NCBI GenBank assembly: GCA_003566155.1
Contig: PXEP01000198.1
Span: 1 to 33,749 of the forward strand
DNA length: 33,749 nucleotides
Source of the DNA: Candidatus Acetothermia bacterium
GTDB taxonomy: Bacteria; Bipolaricaulota; Bipolaricaulia; Bipolaricaulales; Bipolaricaulaceae
Direction of reading: 5' to 3'
In this document: positions 8,307 through 16,239 of the stretch, in pieces
Position numbering within the stretch: position 1 is the stretch's first letter
Layout of the letters: each line of letters begins with the position of its first letter
The notes under the pieces: model-generated
Told to the model about the DNA's origin: nothing
The model's database searches: none
The model's input: only the letters and a program-made list of their open reading frames with translations
Translations under genes and position numbers: made by a program

Positions 8307-9074
8307 CTACAGGGTTTGACAGGCCTCCACGGAAAGCCAGAACAGTTTCTCGCGCACCGACGCGCGGTCGCTTCCGTGCCGGGGATCCCACACGGCGCCG
8401 CTCACATCATCGCCGCCATAGAGCAGAACGCCCAGAGGTACACCGCGGAAGGCAGCCACAGAAAGGAGTGACGCCGCCTCCATCTCCACGATGAGACACC
8501 CTTCGGCTCGGCGACGGTCAACGCGAGCGCGCGTCTCGCGGAAGATGGCATCCGTGGTCCAAGCCTTACCCACAACGTGGGGGACGTTTCGCGTGTTCAG
8601 CACACGGCTCAGCGCATCTGTGACTGCAGGCTCCACACGAACCTCACGATCTGGTGCAAGGTAGTGGTAGGAGGTTCCTTCGTCACGCACCGCGGAGTCC
8701 ACAACCAAAACGCGGTTTCCCAGCTCTTGGGAATCCAGGATCCCACCTCCCCCGCAGGCAACGAAAGTCCGGCAGCCCACGGCGACCAGCTCCTCGAAGA
8801 GCGCAGCGACCATCGGGCCTCCGAGGCCGGGATGGAAAAGAGCTACTTCGTCGCCGTCCACGGGAACCCTGTACATAGGATGCTCGCCGACCTCTGTGTG
8901 CAGAGAAGCTGCAGGGCGGGCTGCCCCACTGTCCACGAGCGCCTTGATCACGTCTTGGAAGAAGGTGAGCACGCACCTTTGGGGTACAGGTTGGGGTTTT
9001 ACCACGCGCGCGGGTTCGATGAGCGCCTCGCGCGAGCTGTCAAACTCGAGGATCGGAAACGAACCTGTGTTCAT
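8307..9074 (-). CDS. Nucleoside phosphorylase (uridine phosphorylase-like, PNP/UDP family)
   Basis: 255 aa from ATG 9074, with AAAAGGAG 5 nt upstream. It belongs to the PNP_UDP_1 superfamily of enzymes that split nucleosides with phosphate into base and (deoxy)ribose-1-phosphate. Visible marks are a Gly-rich segment 'GLGGPMVAALFEELVAVG' near residue 85, 'ACGGGGIL' near 108, 'RDEGTSYHYLAP' near 132 (typical of uridine phosphorylases) and 'VEMEAASLL' near 195, the ribose-binding Met-Glu. Near 225 'GGDDVSG' supplies the acidic residue. It probably serves nucleoside salvage. The exact base preference is not certain. Confidence 0.87.
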   Translation of the reverse strand: MNTGSFPILEFDSSREALIEPARVVKPQPVPQRCVLTFFQDVIKALVDSGAARPAASLHTEVGEHPMYRVPVDGDEVALFHPGLGGPMVAALFEELVAVGCRTFVACGGGGILDSQELGNRVLVVDSAVRDEGTSYHYLAPDREVRVEPAVTDALSRVLNTRNVPHVVGKAWTTDAIFRETRARVDRRRAEGCLIVEMEAASLLSVAAFRGVPLGVLLYGGDDVSGAVWDPRHGSDRASVREKLFWLSVEACQTL

Positions 9075-9362
9075 GCGAACTCCTTTTGGTTAACGGGGGC
9101 AAGTGTACCGGGGCAAACAAACCTGTGCAGCAGGCTAGCATGCCGGACTGCTTGCGACAATCGTGTGTTGCGCGCGCGTGGGTTGCCGCTGCCGGCAGCA
9201 CATGCAGGACAAGGCCGGTACGCGAACTGCTCCGGACCCAATAGAGCTCTGGATGAGGCAGCTTGGCGCACCTGACAGCGGCTGGGCCTGCCAGGTGCGA
9301 GCATTGCGTGTTCTAGTCTTCTTGTGATTGTACAATGGGCCGATCGCTCGAAGGAGGCGCTT
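9075..9362. other. Divergent intergenic region with one hairpin
   Basis: 288 bp between divergent genes. A perfect 8-bp stem, CGCACCTG/CAGGTGCG at 9267-9299, lies upstream of the rightward gene, followed by a TACAAT -10-like box at 9331-9336 with no good -35. No coding frame is convincing. Confidence 0.4.
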
Positions 9363-10565
9363 GTGAACACCGCACGCCGTGCTGTTTTTGTTGCCCTGAC
9401 CGTGATTCTGGTTTTGTCCGTAATGGCCCTCTCGGATACTGACGATCCCGCACGGGGTCTGCTTTCCATGCTGGCCCAGGTGCCGCAGGAAGCCGTATTG
9501 GAACAGCAGAGTGGCTGGGCCGCCGTGCGCTACGTGGACTACGAAGCGCTCGCCGCTGCAGAGGGCATCGGCGCGTTGCGCGACCTGGGGGACGTGGATC
9601 TGGTGATGACGATGGTACCCATCTCGCGGATCATGGGCCGGATCGCGGTCGGTCCCGATCCCCTGAGGAACGTGGTGCTGAGCGCAGGGCAGATGGCCGA
9701 CACCGTCGGGTTCGAGTGGCTGGTCGATGTGGATCGTAGTCTCGAATTCGGCGAGCCGCCCAACCCCGGATTGGTGTTGGACGGAAGTTTCGACCACGTG
9801 GCGATTGGTTTGGCACTTGAGGACCGTGGGTATGATCTGTCTTCGGTCGCGGGCGTGCCGGTATGGCATCGGTTTGATGACTACGCGATCTCGCTTGGGG
9901 ACAGGGATATGGCCGACCCGTTCGGCGGACATCTTGGTGCCGCGGCGCGGGTCGCTTTGCTGCCAGACCACCTGGCCAACGCGCGCAGCTGGCCGCTGAT
10001 CGAGGCCATCATCGCAGCTTCCCTCGGGGAGACTCCGTCTTTGGCCGATGATGTGGGCTACCGGGCGCTCGCTGAGGCGATCAGCGGTCCCGAAGGTTGG
10101 CTGATCGAAGCGCTCTTCTTCGCTGGGGAAGGCCCGGGGCAGCCCAGCGATCCTGGGGGGACGGCGTCTGCGCAGGATACAGACGAGCCGCGCTCGTTGC
10201 CTCCGTTTTCCTTGGTGGTCCTCGCCGACCGCCAGGAAGGCGGCGAGCAAGTCCACCTCGTGGGACTGGTGTGCGATGACCGGGAGGACGCTGAAGTTGC
10301 CGCGGAGGTACTGGCCGAGCGCCTGGAGGCGTTTCGGCAGCCGTCCGATGCAGAAGAGTCGCTTGCCGAGCAGTTCGGCGCGAGGATCGGCAGCACGGTG
10401 CTTCCGGTCAAAGAGAAGGGAACGGCGGTCGCGTTGGTCGAGGCCCGATACCCGGCTCCCCCGTCCTGGGACGATCCAACTGCCGATTCTTTCGTTCCCG
10501 GTGGGCAGTTGTATCGAGCATGGGTGCAGGCGATCATGCGCCGCGAGTTCTCCCCGTTGTGGTAG
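9363..10565 (+). CDS. Exported protein of unknown function (400 aa)
   Basis: The start is GTG 9363, five bases after GAAGGAGG; an upstream in-frame start at 9324 has no such site. One hydrophobic segment near the N-terminus (AVFVALTVILVLSVMAL, about residues 6-22) should act as signal or anchor. The rest is soluble, acidic and mixed alpha/beta ('WAAVRYVDYEALAAAEG', 'LVLDGSFDHVAIG', 'GAAARVALLPDHLANA'), with an Asp/Gly/Pro-rich loop around 260. I do not recognise a domain. It ends 27 bp before the convergent wrbA gene, with a small GGGGC/GCCCC hairpin between (10579-10593). Confidence 0.75.
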   Translation: MNTARRAVFVALTVILVLSVMALSDTDDPARGLLSMLAQVPQEAVLEQQSGWAAVRYVDYEALAAAEGIGALRDLGDVDLVMTMVPISRIMGRIAVGPDPLRNVVLSAGQMADTVGFEWLVDVDRSLEFGEPPNPGLVLDGSFDHVAIGLALEDRGYDLSSVAGVPVWHRFDDYAISLGDRDMADPFGGHLGAAARVALLPDHLANARSWPLIEAIIAASLGETPSLADDVGYRALAEAISGPEGWLIEALFFAGEGPGQPSDPGGTASAQDTDEPRSLPPFSLVVLADRQEGGEQVHLVGLVCDDREDAEVAAEVLAERLEAFRQPSDAEESLAEQFGARIGSTVLPVKEKGTAVALVEARYPAPPSWDDPTADSFVPGGQLYRAWVQAIMRREFSPLW

Positions 10566-10592
10566 ATAGAAGGCCTGTGGGGCTACGTGCCC

Positions 10593-11210
10593 CTAGCGGT
10601 TCTGTCCTTTCATAATCCAGCCGGCGACCTGGACCACCCGCGTCGCCATGTGCCCGACGGCATCCAGTACCTCATCGGGAAGCTCTGGGTCCTTCGGATC
10701 GGCTGTGGCGCTGACCCCGTAGGGGTTTCCACCCGCGGCGAACACTTTGGCGTCGGTATACCCGGGGGGGACGATGATGCAGCCCAAGTGGCAGAATACG
10801 TTGTATAGTGTAAGCAAGGTTGTTTCCTGTCCACCGTGCGGGTTCAGCGCGCTGGTGAAGCCGGCGACCGGCCTGTCTGCCAGCTTTCCTTTCGACCACA
10901 GTCCCCCCAGCGTGTCCAGGAACTGTTTCATCTGGGCAGCTATGTTCCCAAAGCGGGTCGGCGTCCCAACGATGAACGCGTCCGCCCAGTCCATATCGTC
11001 TGGAGTAGCTTCTCGGATGTCCTGGGTAGCGTTTAAGTGTGCACGCCAAGCGGGGTTGCTGTCGATCGCACTGTCAGGCGCCAGCTCGCGCACCTTGCGC
11101 AGGCGTACGGTTGCGCCCGCCTGTTCCGCTGCGGTGGTCGCCGCCTGTGCCATCTGATGGTTGGTACCAGTAGAGCTGTAATAGACAACCAAGAGTTTCA
11201 CCTGGGCCAT
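10593..11210 (-). CDS. wrbA: NAD(P)H:quinone oxidoreductase, WrbA type
   Basis: 205 aa from ATG 11210, with GGGAGGTG 4 nt upstream. It is a flavodoxin-fold FMN enzyme that reduces quinones by two electrons and protects against redox cycling. The phosphate-binding loop 'YYSSTGTNHQMA' occupies residues 10-21. 'GTPTRFGNIAAQMKQFLD' at about 82-99 is the WrbA-specific FMN segment. 'SALNPHGGQETTLL' near 120 and 'PPGY' near 148 are also conserved. Length matches the family (about 200 aa). It precedes no operon partner, although an OsmC-like peroxide-defence gene lies just upstream on the same strand. Confidence 0.94.
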   Translation of the reverse strand: MAQVKLLVVYYSSTGTNHQMAQAATTAAEQAGATVRLRKVRELAPDSAIDSNPAWRAHLNATQDIREATPDDMDWADAFIVGTPTRFGNIAAQMKQFLDTLGGLWSKGKLADRPVAGFTSALNPHGGQETTLLTLYNVFCHLGCIIVPPGYTDAKVFAAGGNPYGVSATADPKDPELPDEVLDAVGHMATRVVQVAGWIMKGQNR

Positions 11211-11278
11211 GGTTCACCTCCCGACACCCTATTGTGTGTCGTTACACGCTCAGTTCACGAAAGCCGCCGGCCATCACG

Positions 11279-11719
11279 CTACAGCAGGGCAGCATCAAGC
11301 TCGATCGTGGGCCCTCCGCGTAGGGCACCGGACACAGGGCAGCCCTGTTCGGCCTGCCGGGCAAGGTCTTCGAACTTTCGTGCCTCGATGCCCGGTACGC
11401 GCGCCCGCGACTCCAGGCGCATGCGGGCGATCTTGAATCCGCCCTCCTCACGCGGCGCTAGCGTGCAGACCGCCTGGGTCTCTATACGCTGTGGCTGATA
11501 ACCGTTGACCTTCAGCGTATGTGCGAGGGCCATGCTGTAGCAGGCTGCGTGGGCTGCGGCGATGAGCTCCTCGGGATTGGTGCCCGGTTCCTGCTCGAAC
11601 CGGGTCCGGAAGTCGTACGGGGTGTCGGCAAGGACGCCGCTTCCGCTTGAGATAAGGCCGGACCCCTGGCGAAGGTCGCCGTTCCACTCCGCTTTTGCTC
11701 TACGCTCGATATGTGCCAT
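11279..11719 (-). CDS. OsmC/Ohr family peroxiredoxin
   Basis: 146 aa from ATG 11719 (MAHIERRAKAEW); an extension to 11770 is unlikely because family proteins start here. Both redox cysteines are present: Cys60 in 'AAAHAACYSMAL' and Cys127 in 'QGCPVSGAL', the arrangement of thiol peroxidases that reduce organic hydroperoxides. The sequence 'GTNPEELIAAAHAAC' is typical of the OsmC branch rather than Ohr. It runs in the same direction as wrbA, about 70 bp apart, consistent with a shared oxidative-stress role. A TATACT-like -10 box lies at plus 11800-11805. Confidence 0.92.
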   Translation of the reverse strand: MAHIERRAKAEWNGDLRQGSGLISSGSGVLADTPYDFRTRFEQEPGTNPEELIAAAHAACYSMALAHTLKVNGYQPQRIETQAVCTLAPREEGGFKIARMRLESRARVPGIEARKFEDLARQAEQGCPVSGALRGGPTIELDAALL

Positions 11720-11877
11720 GTTTGCTCGCTTTCTAGGCGGGGCGCCGAAGCTGGTCCAAAGCAAAGCCATCGGCGCACACCGCGCTCACCATGCCAGCGA
11801 GTATAGCACACCCGCGGGACCGGCCTGCCTGGTCCTCCTTGTGCTCGAGAGTACACTCGCCGCCGAGCGATACCCGA

Positions 11878-13263
11878 CTAACGTTCGACCTCCAGTGCCT
11901 CGATGCGGGACACGATCTCGGCGGCCTCGCCCACGGCGGCCACGGCCTTTTGGTATGCCTCTAGTGCGGCACGACGATCTTCTTCAATTTGGGTCTCAAG
12001 TTCGGCGATGCGTTCGTTGTGCTCTTGCTCCGACTCGCTCTGTAGCTCCGCTAGCTCAGCCTGGCTCTTTTCTATCCTCTGCTCGTACAGCGTGCCGATC
12101 AGGAAGGGAAGGAGTTCGTCCTCCACCTCTTCCTCTACGTGCGCCTCCCGAAGGAGCTCAAGGCTCTGGTCGAGGTCGTCGGCGCGCACGTACCACGCGT
12201 GGAGGATCGGATCGCTGAACGCTAGCTCCGCTGCCTGGAGCTGTCCTTCCATCCAGGATCGGAAGCGCTCGTCTCTGACCTCCTCCTCGAGGTCCGCACG
12301 TATTTGCTCTCGGAGCTCGTCGAACTGCGCTTCCTCTTCCGTCTGGCGGTCGGTCACCGAGATGATGTGGAATCCAAAATCGGTTTTCACGAGCCCGCTC
12401 GTCTCCCCTACCTCCAGGGCGAACGCTGCTTCCTCGAACTCGGGCACCATTCGTCCCCGGCCGAACCATCCTAGGTCGCCCCCTCTGGCTGCGCTGGGGC
12501 AGGTCGAATACTCACGGGCGAGTTCAGCGAAATCGTCTCCGTCTTCCAGTCGAGCCAGGAGCTCTTGACCCGTTTCCTCGTCCTCAACGAGTATGTGCGA
12601 TGCTTCCACCTGGGCCCCGGTATCGTACTGGGTCCGGTGTTCCTCGAAGTACGTTTGCAGGTCGTCCTCGGAGAGATCGATCGGGCCGGCCACTTCCTCG
12701 GCTACGGCGTCGCGCAGGAACTGCCGTTCGATCTGGGGCATGACGTCCTCTCTGAATTCGTCAAAGGTGAGGCCGCGCTCCGCCAGGTACTGGGTATGCT
12801 GCTGTGCTGTTGCGCCTTGTGCCTCTAGCCACCGGGTGTACTGCTCGTCGAACCCGCGCTCCAACTCCTCCTCGGGGATCGTGATCTCTCGGCGGCTCGC
12901 CTCCTCTAGCACCGTCTCGTCGGCAAGCACGGAGTCGAGCGCAGCCAGTTCCAGGTCCAACTCGAACAGGCGTCCCCGCGGCCCTTGCAGAAGCTCACGA
13001 ATGTCCATCCCTATCTGGGCGTAGAGCTGCTGGTAGTAACTAAAGACCGATGCCTTGGCCTGTTGGAAGCGCTCGTGTGTGATCGGCCGGCCGTCGACCG
13101 TGGCCAGCACGTCGCCCTCGGAGATCGCAGGCTCGGTGATCTCCTCTGCGTTGGTTGCCTGCGCGACCTCATTCTCCGCAGGAGCTTCTTCCCTCCCACA
13201 GCCAGCCAACAGGACTGCTGCAAGCAGAACTAGACACATCCCCCAGATAACTTGATACCTCAA
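11878..13263 (-). CDS. PpiC/SurA-type peptidyl-prolyl isomerase lipoprotein
   Basis: 461 aa from TTG 13263, which lies five bases after AAGGAGG; the in-frame ATG at 13278 overlaps that site and is less likely. A hydrophobic signal ends in the lipobox LLAGC (Cys22). A SurA_N-like chaperone region (about 45-190, with '[12 protein letters not shown]') is followed by a parvulin domain at 220-308: '[12 protein letters not shown]', '[10 protein letters not shown]', '[17 protein letters not shown]', '[10 protein letters not shown]'. The C-terminal third is Glu-rich and probably coiled coil. It should help fold exported proteins at the membrane. It is the last gene of the leftward arsR-ABC cluster, 67 bp after the permease. 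Confidence 0.88.
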   Translation of the reverse strand: MRYQVIWGMCLVLLAAVLLAGCGREEAPAENEVAQATNAEEITEPAISEGDVLATVDGRPITHERFQQAKASVFSYYQQLYAQIGMDIRELLQGPRGRLFELDLELAALDSVLADETVLEEASRREITIPEEELERGFDEQYTRWLEAQGATAQQHTQYLAERGLTFDEFREDVMPQIERQFLRDAVAEEVAGPIDLSEDDLQTYFEEHRTQYDTGAQVEASHILVEDEETGQELLARLEDGDDFAELAREYSTCPSAARGGDLGWFGRGRMVPEFEEAAFALEVGETSGLVKTDFGFHIISVTDRQTEEEAQFDELREQIRADLEEEVRDERFRSWMEGQLQAAELAFSDPILHAWYVRADDLDQSLELLREAHVEEEVEDELLPFLIGTLYEQRIEKSQAELAELQSESEQEHNERIAELETQIEEDRRAALEAYQKAVAAVGEAAEIVSRIEALEVER

Positions 13264-13330
13264 CGCGGCCTCCTTCATACTTCCGGTTCCCACATGGTGC
13301 CACTTAGGCAGCGCGTTTGCCATCCATGGG

Positions 13331-14068
13331 CTACAGAAGCCAGCGCCGACGGACGTTGCGCAGACTCAGCATGAACAGCCCCGCACAGAAGGCGGCCAGC
13401 ACAATGAAGTTGGCCGCAAGCGGGAGCATGTGTTCTCCGGTGATCGCCCCACGCAGGATGTCCACGCCGTAGGTCAGAGGAAGGGCGTACGAAAGCGGGA
13501 GCAAAAACACGGGCAGACTGGATAGGGGGAAGAACAGGCCGCACAGGAAGATCATTGGGAAGCGCAGAAAATTGGAGAAGGTTTGTGCTTCGAACACCTC
13601 TCTCACCGACACTGCGATGAACAGTCCCAGGAATGTGGACACTACGGCGATCAATATGATGGCCGGTACCACCGTGGCCCAAGCGACTCCGGAGAGGTCG
13701 GCGAGAAATGAGGCCAACACTATTGGGACGACAGCGTTGACCGTTCCGAACAGAATCGCCCCGGAGGTCTTGGCCAGCATGAGCTGTTCCAAGGAAAGTG
13801 GAGCCAAGAGCAACCTCTCGAACGACCGGTGGCGTTTCTCGAAGGTAACCGTGACCGCCAACATGGATGTAGTGCCGAACAAGACGGAGATCGCGATCCC
13901 CCCGGGGAGGAGTTCGATCACGCTTTCCAGACCAAGTCCCGAGCGGATGAAGAACATCCCCGTCCAGGCCATAGGGAAAATCAGTCCCCAGCTGATATTC
14001 GGTGGTTTTAGGTAGTAGGCACGCAGATCCTTTTTGAATATGCCCCAGATCGCGATCCATCGGGTCAT
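13331..14068 (-). CDS. ABC-2 type exporter permease
   Basis: 245 aa from ATG 14068. The ATG overlaps the stop of the ATPase gene (ATGA), which points to translational coupling and fixes the start. About six transmembrane helices are visible ('[20 protein letters not shown]', '[19 protein letters not shown]', '[17 protein letters not shown]'). The segment '[23 protein letters not shown]' is characteristic of the NodJ/DrrB/YadH-like ABC2_membrane family. With the adjacent ATPase it forms an exporter, possibly of a drug, lipid or peptide. Substrate unknown. Confidence 0.88.
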   Translation of the reverse strand: MTRWIAIWGIFKKDLRAYYLKPPNISWGLIFPMAWTGMFFIRSGLGLESVIELLPGGIAISVLFGTTSMLAVTVTFEKRHRSFERLLLAPLSLEQLMLAKTSGAILFGTVNAVVPIVLASFLADLSGVAWATVVPAIILIAVVSTFLGLFIAVSVREVFEAQTFSNFLRFPMIFLCGLFFPLSSLPVFLLPLSYALPLTYGVDILRGAITGEHMLPLAANFIVLAAFCAGLFMLSLRNVRRRWLL

Positions 14069-15066
14069 GTGCTTTGGCCCCCTTCCACCTGCCCGGCGTT
14101 CATCGCGGTGCGCTCGATGCCGGTGACGTCGACGAACACATCCTCCAGCGACAACCGCACCGTGCGCATTTCCAGTATCTGCAGGGAATGCCGCTCCAGG
14201 AGGTTTACCAAGGGCCCGATCTGGAGGGGGCTGCTTGCACTCAGCCGCAGCGCCCCTGGGCCGGTGGACTCCAAGGTCACGTCGTGAAACACCCTCCGCA
14301 ACTCCTCGGTTGGCGGCAGGGCATTGTCCGAAAGGAGAACCTGAACGATGTGTTGCCCCTTCACCGGTTGCAACAGAGCCTCGAGCGTGTCCAGTTTGAC
14401 GATCTTCCCGTGGACGATGAACGCAATCCGCTGGCACAGGCGTTCGGCTTCCTCGATATAGTGCGTCGTCAGGAGGATGGTGGTGCCGGAGTGGTAGAGG
14501 TCGGCGATCAGCTGACGGATCTGCCGGGCGCTGGCCACGTCGATGCCCGTGGTGGGTTCATCAAGAAACAGGATCGACGGGTTGTGCACAATCCCCGCGG
14601 CGATGGTCAGCTTGCGCTTCATACCCTTGGAATAGGTGGAGAAGCTCCGCTCCGCCGCCTCCTCGAGGCCGAACCGCGACAAGAGCTCTCGGGCCCGTGC
14701 ATCGCGGTGGCGCTTTCGCATCCCGTACAGCGCGCCACAGAAGCGAAGATTGTCCCGTCCGGAAAGCTCTGGGTACAGGTTGCTCTCATCGGGAACCACG
14801 CCGATCAGGTGTTGCGCTGCTTTGGGGTTGCTGACCGCATCCACTCCGGCGATGTTGATGCGGCCCCTGTCCGGTTTGGCCAGCCCCGTGAGCAGGTTGA
14901 TGGTGGTGGTCTTGCCCGCTCCATTTGGGCCAAGTAGGCCGAACAGCTCTCCGCGACCGATATCGAAATCCACGCCGTCGACGGCGATCACATCCTGGAA
15001 TCGCTTTGCCAGGTCCCGTACACAGACAGCTGCCTCTCCGGTGCCTGCGTTGCGTTGCGAGTGCAT
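14065..15066 (-). CDS. ABC exporter ATP-binding protein
   Basis: 333 aa from ATG 15066, five bases after GAGAAAGG; longer in-frame starts lack a site. Walker A GPNGAGKTT is at 46-54. The signature is degenerate ('TYSKGMKRKL' in place of LSGGQ), as is common in DrrA/CcmA-type exporters. Walker B is 'ILFLDEPTTGID' and the H-loop is 'LTTHYIEEAE'. The C-terminal 90 residues form the DrrA-type extension ending in 'LSLEDVFVDVTG'. It pairs with the permease downstream by a 4-bp overlap. ArsR and a small Cys-rich protein upstream suggest metal or redox control of this exporter. Confidence 0.93.
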   Translation of the reverse strand: MHSQRNAGTGEAAVCVRDLAKRFQDVIAVDGVDFDIGRGELFGLLGPNGAGKTTTINLLTGLAKPDRGRINIAGVDAVSNPKAAQHLIGVVPDESNLYPELSGRDNLRFCGALYGMRKRHRDARARELLSRFGLEEAAERSFSTYSKGMKRKLTIAAGIVHNPSILFLDEPTTGIDVASARQIRQLIADLYHSGTTILLTTHYIEEAERLCQRIAFIVHGKIVKLDTLEALLQPVKGQHIVQVLLSDNALPPTEELRRVFHDVTLESTGPGALRLSASSPLQIGPLVNLLERHSLQILEMRTVRLSLEDVFVDVTGIERTAMNAGQVEGGQST

Positions 15067-15113
15067 TCGTGCCTTTCTCGTTTTCGCTCTATGTTCCGGA
15101 GGCCGAAGTCCAA

Positions 15114-15143
15114 GCCCCGGGGGAACCATTGTGCCCCCGGGGC
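15114..15143. terminator. Perfect 10-bp GC hairpin between the 43-aa gene and the ABC ATPase
   Basis: GCCCCGGGGG pairs perfectly with CCCCCGGGGC around a 10-nt loop. It lies 28 bp after the 43-aa gene's stop and about 50 bp before the ATPase start. It has only a TT after the stem in the leftward direction, so it may attenuate transcription or protect the upstream mRNA end rather than terminate fully. Confidence 0.45.
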
Positions 15144-15171
15144 GGAGCTTTGGTCCAGCTTTTGGGTCTGT

Positions 15172-15303
15172 TCACTCGGCCTTCTTCTCGCAGGAGTGCT
15201 CCTTATCCGAGCCGTGACACTTCTTGATCTGCTCGGGACTGCACTCACTGGGCTTACCCTTCAGGTTCTCCGGCTTCTGACAGCCCTTCTTCTCTACACT
15301 CAT
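15172..15303 (-). CDS. 43-aa Cys-rich small protein overlapping arsR
   Basis: ATG 15303 has an excellent site (AAAGGAGG, 6 nt upstream) inside the end of arsR, which it overlaps by 50 nt in another frame. The product begins MSVEKKGCQKPENLKGKP and continues SECSPEQIKKCHGSDKEH, with Cys at 8, 21, 29 and 38 and His at 30 and 36. This spacing suggests a small metal-binding fold. I recall similar short proteins with the 'C..PE.LKGKPEECSPEQI..CHG...EHPC' pattern in anaerobic bacteria and archaea, but cannot verify this here. Position and overlap tie it to the ArsR regulator and the ABC exporter. It is too short for most gene callers' thresholds. Confidence 0.75.
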   Translation of the reverse strand: MSVEKKGCQKPENLKGKPSECSPEQIKKCHGSDKEHSCEKKAE

Positions 15304-15652
15304 GGCCCACCTCCTTTCTCGCGCAACCTCCCGCGGCAGGGGAAGTCTGCGGTGGTGTTGATGCGTCGAGCAGTGCGTGCACGGCCTGTTGCCACTGACC
15401 GATGGCCTCGCGGTCCAGGCGGTAGTGGACGAAGTTGCCCCGTCGTTCCCCGATTACAAGCTGCACATCGCGCAGAACACGCAAATGCTGGGACACGGCT
15501 GCGTCGGAGATACCTAGATTGCGGGCCAACGCGCCCACGCACATGGACCGAGTTCGGAGGAGCTGGAGCATACGCACTCTGTTCTCCACCGACAGCGCTC
15601 CGAACAGTCGTGCCAAGGGTCTCGCGTCCACCGGCTGACATAAATTAAGCAT
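15254..15652 (-). CDS. ArsR-family winged-helix regulator
   Basis: 132 aa from ATG 15652. The HTH_5 domain spans residues 9-90: 'ARLFGALSVENRVRMLQLL', then 'CVGALARNLGISDAAVSQHLRVLRDVQLV' (recognition helix) and 'GERRGNFVHYRLD' (wing). The alpha3 metal box ELCVCDL of classic ArsR is reduced to 'MCVGAL' with one Cys, so the inducer may differ; another Cys is at residue 5. The tail after residue 100 is Cys/His/Glu-bearing and overlaps the 43-aa gene. No Shine-Dalgarno sequence precedes the ATG, and the likely promoter puts the transcript start at or near the ATG (leaderless). It probably regulates the downstream ABC exporter cluster. Confidence 0.88.
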   Translation of the reverse strand: MLNLCQPVDARPLARLFGALSVENRVRMLQLLRTRSMCVGALARNLGISDAAVSQHLRVLRDVQLVIGERRGNFVHYRLDREAIGQWQQAVHALLDASTPPQTSPAAGGCARKEVGHECREEGLSEAGEPEG

Positions 15653-15660
15653 CTGCGCGG

Positions 15661-15689
15661 ATACTACACCACGAGTCCCGGAAGGGCAA
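15661..15689 (-). promoter_or_regulatory. Promoter of the arsR cluster, probably leaderless
   Basis: Minus strand: TTGCCC (plus 15684-15689), 17-bp spacer, TAGTAT (plus 15661-15666). Eight bases separate the -10 box from the arsR ATG, so transcription should begin at or next to the start codon. Confidence 0.45.
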
Positions 15690-15907
15690 CCTAAAGAAGA
15701 CGTGGCTGTAAGCAGCTCAGCTGTCGTACAGCACCAGAGCTGGCTGAGCGAAGTGTCCCCGGCTGCGGGACGCACGCAGCCGGGGTGATCCCCTGGGGGT
15801 TATTGCTTGGGCGCCCACCCCTTGGGTTGTCCTATGCCCTGGGTTTCAAACCCGCCGTAGACCGCCCTGATGTGCGCCAGCACACCTGGGACCCGAAAAA
15901 CGTTTGA

Positions 15908-16108
15908 TCAGCTAGGGCTGACGTTCTTTGCTTGGGGGCCCTTAGGGCTCTGCTCTATCTCGAACTCCACTGCTTGTCCTTCGCGAAGGCTCTTGAATCC
16001 AGGTGCGTTGATCTCTGAGAAGTGTACAAATACGTCCGGACCGTCCTCCTGCTCGATGAAGCCGAAACCCTTTGCATCATTGAACCACTTTACTTTGCCA
16101 GTCGCCAC
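15908..16108 (-). CDS. Cold-shock domain protein (CspA family)
   Basis: 66 aa from GTG 16108, eight bases after AAAGGAGG; family proteins start at this [10 protein letters not shown] point. RNP1 is 'KGFGFIEQ' and RNP2 'DVFVHFSEI', which bind single-stranded RNA or DNA. Length is normal. CspA proteins act as RNA chaperones that melt structured mRNA, of interest in a window rich in structured leaders and hairpin repeats. It has its own promoter and a 5' leader of about 75 nt. The same frame continues for 35 codons past the stop codon as a protein-like stretch of unknown meaning. Confidence 0.96.
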   Translation of the reverse strand: MATGKVKWFNDAKGFGFIEQEDGPDVFVHFSEINAPGFKSLREGQAVEFEIEQSPKGPQAKNVSPS

Positions 16109-16189
16109 TTCTGTTTCCTCCTTTGAAACTCTTCTCCGACCGTGCGCAGGCGTTGTTGGTTTCCACATGCGCCGCGGCCCTACGACGGG

Positions 16190-16217
16190 ACTATAGCCGT
16201 TAAGTGGCGTGTGTCAA
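16190..16217 (-). promoter_or_regulatory. Promoter of the cold-shock gene
   Basis: Minus strand: TTGACA (plus 16212-16217), 16-bp spacer, TATAGT (plus 16190-16195). The start point is predicted near 16183, giving a leader of about 75 nt. Confidence 0.65.
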
Positions 16218-16239
16218 GGGCAAAACCTGCTCGTGTTGC

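Noticed and set aside
9135-10256. Leftward frame of 373 codons opposite the 400-aa exported protein
   Set aside because: His/Gln/Arg-rich shadow composition with no motif. The rightward gene has a good ribosome site and signal helix.
14074-14937. Rightward frame of 287 codons opposite the ABC ATPase
   Set aside because: Shadow frame. The leftward ATPase has intact Walker A and B and signature motifs.
15842-15860. tRNA T-arm-like GGGTTTCAAACCC
   Set aside because: The flanking bases do not form the 5-bp T stem, and no acceptor or anticodon arm can be drawn.
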